The position numbers were made by a program, and so were the translations under genes. Of a DNA stretch of 64,000 nt, positions 31,675 to 43,200 are shown piece after piece; positions within the stretch are counted from its first letter, which is position 1; the number at the start of each line of letters is the position of its first letter. Source of the DNA: Closterium sp. Naga37s-1 (taxonomy: Eukaryota; Streptophyta; Zygnematophyceae; Desmidiales; Closteriaceae); NCBI GenBank assembly GCA_947471745.1, contig CANJKZ010001154.1, positions 136,501-200,500 of the forward strand. The letters are read 5' to 3'. The notes beneath the pieces are model-generated. The model was given only the letters and a program-made list of their open reading frames with translations. It was not told where the DNA came from and ran no database searches.

Positions 31675-33871
31675 CGCAAGGGGGACGCGACACGGACCGG
31701 ACTAGGGCTGTTAAGAAGAGGGTGCGCTTAAAGAGCTACGGGACTAGAGGATGGACAAGCCGGAATGGGAACTACGATCCGCCGTTCAGCGACGAGTGCG
31801 GAGGAGGCGACGTTCTTGACGCAGAGGCGGGTGGGGAACGAATAACGGTCGCCATGAAATGGGTTGTCAACAGTGAGCGATCTACTCTGACGGCGGCATG
31901 ACACAACAGCTTGCGGAATAAAAGGTTAAAGGAAAGGTAAAGCGACGCTAATGGTGTGATCTGAAAGTCGCGGCAGCAGCAACGCGGGAGAAATGCGGAT
32001 GTCCTGGTGAGGATACTGCCGTGATGAATGCAACTGAACAGACGCTGTGGTAATAGCTCGTAACTCTGAATGGACAGCCAAAGTTGAAACGAGGCTTTGA
32101 AGTAAAATACCAAGGACAACCAGAGTAAGGTTGTTTAGGTAGATGCAACCATGGGCTCTGGGTGGAATGCGGCTCCAGGGATGCAATGGCCGTAACACGC
32201 AATGCCACCGTCAGCCGAAGGATGGAGAAGGCGAGCGTGATAATCACCTGCTCCTGCAATATGGTTTCAGCTCGGGTGAGAGAGCGAGCGCAAGCAAGCA
32301 GAAGGAACACGTAGAAGGTACGAGAAAGCAGGGGACATGGGCATGGGCATGGGCATGGAATGTGGATAGAAATGCTTGCCGTATTCAGACGTAGATAGTG
32401 CGGGGAGGGATGTGCTGCTTGCTTGCAGTTGCGACGCTGTGCGACGCTGTGCGACCATGCGAAATAAAGATTAAGCTACCGACGAGGAAATCTTGGCGGA
32501 TCAGGGGTTCAGATTAAATTGGCGGAACTAACGACAGGATACACTGTCGCAAAAGGTTGCGATTGACAGCAGTGGCTGTGTACGATTGACGGCAAGTGTG
32601 GCATTTGCTTGAGCGATGGGTATGGTATGGAGTGGTGCAGTCGGGTTGAGGGGGAAGAACCTGGTGGCTTGCGCTTACGCGTGGCGGCAAACTCCATGGT
32701 GGTGGTCACTGACGGATTCAGGGGACACTGTGTCATTATCTCGAGACCCGTGCGGTGACGACGATCCATTCACATTCTCACACTTCATGCGCGCCTGTCA
32801 TCATCACCATGCCACATTGCCACAAATCCCCTTGCTGTTGGTCCTCGAACCGTCCAATTACAGCTCTCTAGTCGACGTGGCCTTCTTCTCCGGGGACATA
32901 ACAGCTGTGATTGACATGTGGAATTCTCTGTGACGTGGCCAGCATTCCTTAGCGGACGGTGGACACGCGAGCCTAGAAATTCACGAGTCACGATGAATGT
33001 TCAGATATGTTCAGATACACGTCACTGAAATGTACACATTCAATGCGGTTGGGGGAAGGCACACCTTCCCTGCGTGAACAAGACGCAAGCAGGCAGCCAC
33101 CGAACAAGAATTGCGGGCTCAGTGGGGCAGACACCAGCTCACTACCGCGTACATCGGCCAAAAAACCCGGCTCACTACCAGCTCTCTGCAGAATCAACCA
33201 CATTTTGAATTAAGGTATTGTCAAGCACATACCGATTAAAACCAGGGTGCACATTCAATTGGGTTTCTGTCAAAGGTTAACCTTTGACCTCGGGGTTACT
33301 CAGTGATTTAGGAATATCTGGGGGGAGTGTTCGCTTCAGCAGGTGAACATTTGAACCCTCGAGATTTGGCAAATGTAAACCGAAGTCATCGAATGTGCTT
33401 CCGCCAATTCGTTTCCCCCCTCCCCATACCTATTCCGCTCCCACCGAAATTGTTTCCCCTTCCCCCACAATATCGTGTCACCCCCTTTCCCCTTTCCGCC
33501 AACCCAGTTGCCCTCCCCTTGATCCCCAATTTCTAGATCCTAGTGTTATCAATTTCTCCCCTGCCAAGCCTCATCTCTCACGGACGAAAAGCCCCATGCT
33601 CGCCCATTCTCAACTATTTATTCGCTACTCGTCAACCAATCAGCAGTTCCCGCAAACATGCCGCCCAAAATTTAGCCTGGAGTCGCGTTGAATGTGTACC
33701 CTGGTTTTAAGACCAAACATCTCTTAACCACTAGCAGCACAATACAGGTGACCACATATAGAGCGAACGTAAGTTCACCTCTTCAAGGACACAATAATTT
33801 ACGAAAGGGTAGAAGAAGCATTCAAGCGCCAAAAACATTCGCTTTTCCCCGTCCACCTCATCCGCGCAAGA
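31675..33871. other. no recognisable gene; between two tandem minus-strand genes
   Basis: Should hold the OTU gene promoter (right of 31,674) and the 3' UTR of the ANF-receptor-like gene (left of 33,872). A GGGCAT hexamer repeat lies at 32,338-32,356. No domain, RNA gene or element end is seen. Frames up to about 115 codons have no family features. Confidence 0.4.
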
Positions 33872-36800
33872 TTAAACCACGCGAGCAAACTGGCTGTGCT
33901 CAGGGTGGCGGCGCTTGCGGCCAGCCCTCCAGAGCGCCCAGCCAAAGATCAGGAGAGCGACGAGAATGACAATGAGCCCTCCAATTATCCACCCTGCATT
34001 GCTGCTGCTTCCTGCCTCGGAAGCAACCCACTGCGCCAGAGTCTCGTTAGATGACGAACCGGATGTGCTTGGGACCGCGCTCTGGTGGGGAGGAGTTGGA
34101 GACGAGCCACGGAAGACACAGAAAATGGTCGGAACCATGACCACATAGAGCAAGGCAAACATGAGCCATAGCATGGAATGACACGGATGACCTGCAAAAC
34201 ACATGGAGAGTAGTGCATGGAGCCATGCTATAAACAAGCAACCACCTGCAGCTCTTCCGGCACGGAGTAGGGGGCAGCAATCTGCTGGCCCTCCGGCAGG
34301 GTGACCCCTTCAGGCTGTGGGCCAGGGCGCAAGACGAGCTCAGGCTTCAGAAAGGAGTCCCCACCCGTGTGCTGCCATGGCGCCACATCCTGTGCCCCGC
34401 GGGATACATGGGCCCGGTAACAAGTGGGGAGAGGGGGAGAAAGGGGAGGGGAGGAGGGAGTGGGAGATGAGGGACCGAGGGAAGGGGTGAGGGTGGGGAA
34501 CGAGTGTGAGTGTGAGAGGAGAGAGAAGGCAGGGAGGGGGGAAGAGATAGAGAGTGAAAAGGAAGGAGAGTTGGTAGTATGAAGGCAAGCAAGATGTGGC
34601 TTGGGAGTGGGGGGGTGTGAGACAATGTGGCAGAAACTGGCCAATAAGGTGGAATCACAAATGATGGATTCATGCTCTTGTCATGGCTCATACATGCAAG
34701 TTCCCAATCCACCCAGGGCGCACGCTTCCCCCCTCCCCCCCCCCCCCCCCCCGCCCCCCTCCCTTCCACACAAGCCACCCACCTTCCAGCCAACGCCAGC
34801 AAGGTTGTTGAGGGCGAAGGTGGCGCGCTTGAGGTCCTGGTTGCGGTCGCCCGTGTCAGGGTTAAAGGACACGGGCCCCGTGACGCCCTTGAAGTGGATG
34901 CCGTTACCCGTGCGGTTCTTGAACACCTCCAGCACCAGCCGCGGCGTGATGCCCGATTGGCCTGCGGGAGACAAGTGGAGCATGGGGGAGGCGAGGGGGA
35001 GGCAAGGGGGTGGCAAGGGGAAGCCGAAGAGAGAGCGACTGATGGAAAAAGGGTTTTCACAGGAGAACAAGGATAGCTGCTTGCTCTTACAGCCAGGACA
35101 AAGTGGGGGAGGGTGAGAAACGGGGGAGGACCCTATTGTTCCCAGAGCCCCCACCCTTGCACACAATATCAACTCCAGAAACCTACACCCTCGTTTTCAC
35201 AACAACCCCACCCAGTCCGCAACCCACACCATCCCATCGCACCCAACTGCACCCCCACAACAATCCCACCCCATCCCTTCCCATCCCATGCCATGCGGTG
35301 GCACGCAGCTCGCACGTACGCTGAACAACGAGGATGTCTTCAAAGGCCTTGAAGAAGGCCCAGATGGCGTCGATGAGGTGCAGCACGTACGCGCGCGGCT
35401 GCTCAAAGCGCGGCGTCACTGGCAGGGTCAGCAGCCCCGGGTACTCGCTGTGCTGCTGCTGCTGCCAGTACGCTCGGAACTCCTCAAAGGGCGATGCTGC
35501 GTCCGTGTCCGCCTTGCCGCCTGCATCAAGCATGCGGGATTACGGAGGTGTGGGAGGGCGGGAATGGGGAAAGGGGAGGGGGTGGCAGGTGGGTAGGGAG
35601 GGAAGGGGGAAAAGGTGGAAGGTGGAGAGGGTTGGGGGGGACGGGAAGGAGGGGCAATGGGGCTTAGGGAAATAATTAACTTGCAACAGGGGGTAAGGCG
35701 AGCAGGGAAGAGTTGAAGGGAGGTCGAGGATGCACAAGGGAGGGAGGGTGGGATCAAGGAGGAGACTCCATAGACAAGTGGACAGACAGAGGCAAGTGCT
35801 GACGGGCTCAGGTGGAATACACACAAGGCAGAAGGGTAGCAAAGGCGAGATGAGGGGCGGGCATGTGCAGAGCAGAGCGTGAGAGGGTGGGTGGGTGGGT
35901 GGGAGGGTGGGTGGTGACTCACGGTAGGGGCTGATGCCCAGCTCGCCCTGCAGCGCTGACCCCAGCGGCACTGACGCCTTGTCTGGTGGGCAGGGCAGCG
36001 CGCAGAGGGGAGGGGAGCATAGGGCAGTGGCGCAGAAGGGTAAAGGCAGGAGGGGGCAGCGGGCAGAAGGCAGTGGGAGAACGGCAGTGGGGGCATGTTG
36101 AAAGGCAATACCAGGGAGCTGAGAGCCATCCTTTGACTCTTGAGACTTGGTGTTATCGAGGTGAGGAACACAAGTGCATGCGAGAGCTCTCTGTGGTTAC
36201 ATGGCGGATGCATGCATGTGTGAGCAATCATATGCATGGCATGAATGGCCATGCATGGCAGTGATACAGCAGAGCTGCACAGTGCACGCGTCCATACCAA
36301 TGCCCACAAGGTCGAACGTGGTGCCTCCATCAGACACAAGGTACCACCAGGGATAGCCCAGCAGACCCTGCCACAGGCATCAGGGGAATTGCGTGGAAGG
36401 AAAGAGCGAAGGGGGGTACGGAGCGAAGGGGGGGATGGGGACTGGGATTTGAGAAGGAAGGAGAGGAGGGTCCTCAGTTTCTGACCAGCAATAAGATGAA
36501 GGAGGTCTTTTAAAGATAGAATGACTTGCACAAACAAGCCAGCAGAGACGAGAACGAGCAGACAAAGGGAGGAGGAGAAACGAGCAGGCACAGGAGTAGG
36601 AGCACCGCGGGGGGTCAGAGACTGCGGGCAGAGAAGGGAGGGGCATACAGTCTGAGCATCGGGAGAGGGGCAGGGGCAGAGTGGGAGCGGGCCTCACAAG
36701 GTCGTGAGCAGCACGCCAGAGCCCTTCGACCACGTTGGGCAGCGCGGCGAAGACGACAACGGTGGAGTCATTAGCCGTGATGAGGCGGCCGTTCACATAG

Positions 36801-39171
36801 AAGAACTGCTTCCACTCGTACATGGTGGACGGCGGCGGGTATGGCACGCGGATCGTTGTGGACCCCAGCTCCCTGCGCTGTGCGTAGTTCTGGTGATGGC
36901 ACGGCGGAGGGGCGGGCGGTGGGAAGGAGAGAGGAGAGCGTGGGTTGGGAGAGGGATGGAAGGTTGAGGGACCAGGGGTTGAGAAAGGAGGACGAGGTGG
37001 GAATTCAGGAGGAAAGGTTTTTGGGGAAAGGGGGTGCCAAAAAAAAGGATGATGGCGATTCCTTGTGGGTGTGTTCCCATGTGTTGGTTCGTTGGGTATC
37101 CATCCTCCGTACTCGAACATGAATCACACTGTGCGACTATGTATTATTGTGTGCGAATTCGTAGGTCCCTGTGCGACTCTTTGGGTTCCTCCCTGTGCGA
37201 CTCTTTGGGTTCCTCCCTGTGCGATTCTGTCTGCATGTACTTGTGCGAGGAGCCAGGGATGCGAGGCAGCGCACCTGAATGTCGTCCCGGAGGTTATTGC
37301 CATAGGTCTCGTCGGAGTAGAAGAGATAGATGTTCGTCCACCCGTACTGCCCTATCTGCACCGGGGAAACGCCAACGCCAGGACAGGGGGGTCGGAGTGA
37401 ACGAGAGGAAGCGTGTGTTTTTGTCAGCAAGCGTGTGTTTTTGTCAGCAAGCGTGTGTTTTTGTCAGCAAGCGTGTGTTTTTGAAAGCACGGGGAGCGAA
37501 GAAAGCGGTGGCATTGGAACGCAATCACGTAGAGAAGAACATGGGAACCAAGGCTTGTGAAAGAACGGAAAGAGCGTGCGCGTGCAGGGCAGAGGTGGGG
37601 CGCGGAAAGGGCTGAGTGGTTACCACGTCCTGAATGGCCTTGGCTTGGAACCGATCGCTGTACCTGCAGTGGGCAGCACAGGGCAATGGGCAACGTGTTG
37701 GTAACAGAGGGTTAAGAGCAGGAGGTGATAGATTAGCGATGGGCGAGAGAGGGAACGGACAACCGCGAGATAAGAACAGTTGGCAGGATGGCGAGAGGCT
37801 CGTGCAAGCATGATGAAACGCGACAACTCAGCTAGTGTCAACTCATGACGAACCTAACTCAGCCAGTGCAGCGCCGTGAAGTGATGATGGAAGAATGGGG
37901 GAAGACGGATGGAGGAAAACGAGAAGCGGAACATTGTGGAGAGGCAGATTCTATGATCATGCCTGATTCGATGATGAAAGAGGAGGAAATTTCCAGCAGG
38001 GCAGCATACACTCCTCGCGCTAATTTCTAACGGATCTTAGCGAAACAGTGCGGGTAACGCGTACACGGTGCGGAAGAAGGTGCTGTAGAGGTCCCCGGAG
38101 AAGGCGTCGGCTGTAGCGGCGAAGGAGACGAGCGGGATGTAGCGCGACCGCAGCACCTGACTCGCGCCCTTCACTGCCTCGGAACATGCAGGCCCCACCA
38201 CGCCCACCACCAAATCCTCCACCAGTTTCTGCCAGCGTGCCGCGGGGAGGGGAGAGCAGGTAGGGGGGGAGGGTTGGGGAAGAGGGTGGGGGGGGCGAGT
38301 GGGAAACAGGGGTGAGAAACGGAGGAGAGAGAGGAGAGGAGGGGGAAAAAGGAGCGAGGGGAAGAAGGAGGATATTGGCAGAGGCGGCTCTACTTCCTCC
38401 CATGACCGACTCCAGTACACTAAACCGGTTAACTGAATGCTTTACAACAGCAACCTCGAGGTAGCAGCGCATGACCACTTCCATGACCCGACAACATCGA
38501 GGCTCTCCCACGCCATCGCTTGTTCCCCCTCCCGCCGTTCCAACATATCCCAACCTCGCTATTCGAACCCCGCAAGCCTGAGCCATGCTCCGTTCCCGCA
38601 TGTATCCCCGAAATCGCACACCTCTCCGCGCGTTGCACGCGTACCTCAGCGGCGTCAGCGGCGGCCTGCTGATTGCAGTTGGAGTTAGCGATAAACGGCT
38701 TCACGCGCACCAGGTGCCGGTACTGCCTCCCCAACACGTCCACCGCTATGCGCGCCGCCGAGATCCTGAGAAGAGCGGAGCATTCGAGAAATATCGCAGA
38801 AGAATGTTTCATGAGATTCAGTTAGTTGCTGCGCAAGTCTCACGCGGACAGCTTGTATGGATTTGTGAAGGAATGTGACGTAAGGTGTATCTGTCCTGCG
38901 CATTATATGACATCGCATTGTGCAGAACACTAAGGCGCGCAAGAGTTCCAAGAATCTGTAAAAAGCGTCGTCCGGTGACTCACCACTCGTCGGCAAGCCT
39001 AGCTGGCACTGCGGAGTCCCCGTCGGGGAATGGCAGCAGGAATCCGAGCCGGACATCCTCCACAGCCGTGCCGTGCGACACGCACATCACGAGCACCACC
39101 GCTGCAAGCAACCGCATCGCCGGCGCCATTTTCGTCGGATTTCCCACCTCGGAAGCTGGATTTCGCTTCAC
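33872..39171 (-). CDS. single-pass membrane protein with ANF-receptor (PBP type 1) ectodomain
   Basis: Twelve minus-strand exons join in phase: 39,129 (or 39,171)-38,984, 38,765-38,645, 38,228-38,065, 37,663-37,624, 37,355-37,275, 36,889-36,698, 36,367-36,298, 35,982-35,923, 35,520-35,320, 34,961-34,783, 34,389-34,246 and 34,081-33,872. The product is 535 aa from the second Met (549 from the first). A signal peptide (MAPAMRLLAAVVLVMCVSHG) leads into VRLGFLLPFP, then VVGVVGPACSEAVKGASQVL, YIPLVSFAATAD, QYGWTNIYLFYSDETYGNN, AYVLHLIDAIWAFFKAFED and GVTGPVSFNPDTGDR, all typical of ligand-binding ANF-receptor folds. One transmembrane helix (about 497-517) precedes a 19-residue basic tail. No kinase, cyclase, channel or 7TM part follows. 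The acceptor at 34,082 was chosen because it keeps phase. Ligand unknown. Confidence 0.86.
35881..35916 (+). repeat. GGGT-repeat tract beside a splice donor
   Basis: Seven G-triplets spaced by T or A on the plus strand, directly next to the exon-8 donor (GTGAGT read on the minus strand, 35,922-35,917) of the ANF-receptor-like gene. The transcript strand is therefore C-rich. The plus strand could fold into a G-quadruplex. Confidence 0.7.
37411..37484 (+). repeat. 20-bp tandem repeat in an intron
   Basis: Four units of about GCGTGTGTTTTTGTCAGCAA, period 20, in the intron between exons 4 and 5 of the ANF-receptor-like gene. A second small repeat (GTGCGACTCTTTGGGTTCCT, about 2.5 copies, 37,170-37,225) lies in the next intron. 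Confidence 0.85.
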
Positions 39172-39907
39172 ACGAAACCGAAGATCTAGGAACTACTAGC
39201 CAATGTGGCCAACACACGAAGTCAAACAACAACACCAGCCTTGTTTCTTGAAATTGGTTCTTGGCTGGAATTGGCTCTGAGCAGGCTCACTTGGCCCACC
39301 TGGATTACAGGACAGATGCACATCCGAAGAATGTAGGGGGGAAGGCAGGGGGAGGAGAAAGGGGATGCGGTGGGGGAAGTGATGGGTGATGGGTCAGGGG
39401 GGCCAGGGGGGGTTGAGGAGGAAATACAGTATCGAGGTTGGATTGGATTGTAGTGTGGAAGTTGACGACTGACTGCTGCAGAGCAGAAATCTGAGGCGCG
39501 AGGGGGGGAGGGGAAATATGCGCTTGCGCTTGCGCGCAGGAACTGAAATGGCCACGCGGAACGTGATTTGTCCCGGGAAGGGGCCATGTCGGAGACGGGG
39601 AGAGGAGGAGTACAAGAGGACGTCTTTCATTGGCTGGTGGCCGGGATGGTGGGGCTGATTTTGCGCGAGGTCAAGTGAAGGAAAGGTGGGGTCGCCAAGG
39701 GTTCTCAGGGCGCATTCCGGCCCGTGTCAAGCACTTGGGTCGCGTGTTTCTATCGCACACTTCGAGTTGTATTCCAAGCCTCGTTTTCCCATGTTCCCCG
39801 CCGAAATCAGACTCGATTTTGAGTCTTCCGTTCCTACTCGAACCTCAATTTGACCCCAAGATCCGCCCTCTTACCATTCCAAGTTCCGGTTACAGTGATA
39901 TCCCCAC
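39172..39907. promoter_or_regulatory. 5' flank of the ANF-receptor-like gene
   Basis: The 730 bases between the start codon and the gypsy element must contain the gene's promoter and 5' UTR. No specific box is recognised. The gypsy insertion about 740 bases upstream may have displaced distal regulatory sequence. Confidence 0.35.
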
Positions 39908-40186
39908 TGTTATGAGTTGTATGAAAGAAGAGTGCGCAGAATGCAATATCGCGGAAGTGATTACAACTACTGAGCAAACAACGAGGCCTAGGTATAATAT
40001 AGCACAGCTAGCTAGGCCGAGGTCGCGGAGTCGCGCGAAGGTTGGGTGCAGGTTTGGGGTTGGGAAACCCGAGGGCGACGCGGGAGACGTTCGGAAGGCG
40101 AGGTCGTCGGACCGAGCCTGAATTCCGAAAGTTGGAATTGTACGCGTAAGAGATGCCTCAGTAAGGAATTAGCGAAATTCCTTACA
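39908..40186 (-). repeat. gypsy 3' LTR
   Basis: 279 bp, TGTTATGAG to TTCCTTACA on the plus strand, identical to the other LTR except one base. Confidence 0.97.
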
Positions 40187-40207
40187 CTACCCCCCCCCTT
40201 AAAAAAG
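40187..40207 (-). promoter_or_regulatory. gypsy polypurine tract
   Basis: Minus strand reads an A/G run followed by eight G immediately before the 3' LTR, the usual plus-strand primer site for reverse transcription. It overlaps the last codons of pol. Confidence 0.85.
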
Positions 40208-43200
40208 GTGGTCGATATCAGGCACATGTCGGCGAGAAAGATACTGCCGAAGTACCGAGTGCCCTTGTAGTGAGTCAGCCGGGACCCACGTGTCATCGTC
40301 GCTTGTGCGATCCACCCAGCGTAGCAGGAAGTCGACGTGGCGTCCGGCGGGGGTCGCACGAATGCGATGGTTCAATATCTTCCAAGGTTGAAGCGTCGGG
40401 TCTGCCACAGGTCGGACACTTGGCGCCTGGTGGGGTCGGGCGACGTCGGACGACTGCGGTGCCACATAGTGGCGAAGTAAACTGACGTGGAAAGCGTCGT
40501 GGATTTTCCAGTCGTCCGGTAGGAGAAGTTTCGCAGTGACCGGTGTCAGCATCCGAAGGATGCGAAAGGGTCCCACGTAGCGGGGACGCAGTTTTGCAGG
40601 CTGGGGCAGCTTGAGGTTTTTTGTGTCCAGGAGGACCATCTGCCCGTCACGGAAGGGTAAAGTCCGTCGATGTCGGTCGGCGTAGCGGCTGGCGGCCGTA
40701 TTAGCCTTCCGGATAAATTCCGCTGCTTTGTCTCGCGCTGCTTGTAGTTCCGAAACAAACTGCTGCGACCTTGGTACCGGGTTATCGGGAGTTGTTGACG
40801 AGGGTACTACCGGATCTATCCCGTAATTCAGGTAGAACGGCGACTGCTTGGTTGTTGCAGATGGGGCGTTATTATACGCAAACTCGAGCATGGGAAGGGA
40901 ATCCTCCCACTTGGTGATGTCGGGGCAGTTCGTGCGAATCAACTGCTCCATCGTTGTCCTCTCTGTCTGTTCGTCGGTCTGTGGATGGTACGACGACGAA
41001 AACTGCAGGCGGGTGCCGTACTGTGCCCACGTCTCCTGCCAGAACTTCGATGTGAATTTTGGGTCGCGGTCGCTGATTATCGCCGATGGCAACCCGTGTA
41101 GTCGTACGACGGCCGAGATGAAGAGCTTCGCTGTTTCTTCGGCTGTGATCGTCGTGCGGCATGGTGCGAAATGCGCCATTTTCGTTAAGCGATCGACGAC
41201 GACAAGTACCGAGTCGTTGCCACTTGCGCCCGCCGGCAGTCCTGTGACGAAATCCATTGTCACCTGTTGCCACGGTCGTTCGGGTGGCTCGAGGGGTTGC
41301 AGCAATCCAGCTGGGCGTTGGCGTGATGACTTCATTGCTTGGCAGGTCGGGCAGGCGGACACGTAGTGCTGCACGTCGGACGCCATGTCGGGCCAGTAAT
41401 AATTCCGTTGCAGCAGCTTCAACGTTTTGTCGACGCCAAAATGCCCGGAGAGGTTGGAGTCGTGTACTTCCTGCGTCAGCAATTCTCGTAAGGGTCGGTA
41501 GGAAGGTACCCAAACTCGGTTAGTACCGACTTTTAGGTAGTAGCTCCCATGCGCCGTGGTGACCCCGTGGTGTTGATTGGTCCGGAAAAACCGGTCAATC
41601 CTGTAGCCATGCTTGAATAATCCTGTCAATAAAGGGTTAGAATGGGCGATTAGTACTGCTGCGGTCTGCATTGATGGTCGGGTCAGGGCGTCGGCGATGT
41701 TGTTGGCGCCCTTTTTGTACGTGATGGTGTAGCTGAAATTGGACTCGAGGTAATCGAGCCACCGGATTTGTCGCGGATTGAGATGTGGTTGGTTGCGCAT
41801 GTATTGTAATGACTTGTGGTCGGTTCGGACGGTGACGTCAGCTCCCGTGAGGTAACAGCGCCAGGTACGAAATGCATGCACGATGGCGAGCATTTCCTTG
41901 TCGTGGACCGGATAGTTGCGCTCGGGCGGCTGCATTTTTCTTGATTCGTACGCGATGGGTTGCAGCCCGTTGCCGAAGTCCTGTACTAGCACAGCGCCCA
42001 CGGCGAAATCGCTGGCGTCCGTCACGACTTCGAACGGTCGAGATGGATCTGCTAGCCGAAGCACCGGGGGTGAACTCAAAATTTTCTTCAGCTCGTTGAA
42101 AGCCAGCTGTTCTCTCCCCCCCCAACAGAATTGCACGCCCTTATGCAGAAGATCGGTTAACGGCCTGGTCACCCCCGCCATATTCGGTACAAAACGGCGG
42201 ACGTAGTTAACGAAGCCGAGGAAACTCTGCAACTCCGTGATGTTCGTGGGCGGCTTCCACTCCGAAATCACCGTCACTTTGCGAGGGTCAATTTTAATGC
42301 CCTCCCCTGAAATCACGTGCCCCAGGAACTCCAGCTCCGACTGTAAGAACTCACACTTAGAGCCCTTAGTAATCAGTCGGTTCTGCTGCAAGCGCCGGAA
42401 CACTTCCTCTAAGTCCTGTAAATGCTGCTCCCGAGTTTTGCTGTACACCAGGATGTCGTCCAGATAAACGATAACTTTTTTGTCCAGCATGTCCCGAAAC
42501 ACCCCATTCATGGTGAGCTGGAAAGTCGAGGGCGCGTTCGTCAACCCGAACGGCATCACAGTGTACTCGTAACTGCCGTAGCGGGTGCGAAACGCAGTCT
42601 TCGGGCAGTCGTCGGCGAACACGCGAATTTGGTGGTAGCCACCTCGCAAATCGATTTTCGAGAAGAAGCGAGCCCCGCGAAGCTGATCCAGCAGGTCGTC
42701 CGCTCGTGGGATCGGGTAACGTGACTTGATCGTGACCCGGTTCAACGCTCGATAGTCGATGCACATGCGCAGGCCTCCGTCCTTTTTCGGTGTGAACAGT
42801 ATCGGGGCGGCGTATGGTGACGTGCTCGGCCGGATAAAACCCTTCGAAAGCAGATAATCCAGCTGTTTCCGCAACTCGTCGAGCTCCGGTTGGCTGAGCC
42901 GCCACTGTGACCAAACAGTTGGTTTTGCGCCTGGCTCCAGCTCGATCCTGTGGTCCTCCGGACGCTGAGGTGGCAGCTCGTCAGGCAGGTCATCCGCGAA
43001 GATTTCGGGATACCTCCGAATTATGCTCGCCACGTCGTTGGGTACAGCAGCGCAGAGCGTGTCGATGTCGGCGATTTTTTCGGAAGCCACCACCTCGTAC
43101 AGCTGTACGGCGTAGCCTTGCGCTCCCCGTTTTATCGCCCTCTTCATCGTTATTGCGTTGACACGTGTTGTCATCGGCTCCGGCTCCGCCCATTTCGGAA

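Noticed and set aside
34047..34280. Alternative reading of the penultimate intron of the ANF-receptor-like gene as exon (with a hydrophobic segment)
   Set aside because: Using the acceptor at about 34,195 puts the frame out of phase with the transmembrane exon. The acceptor at 34,082 keeps phase.
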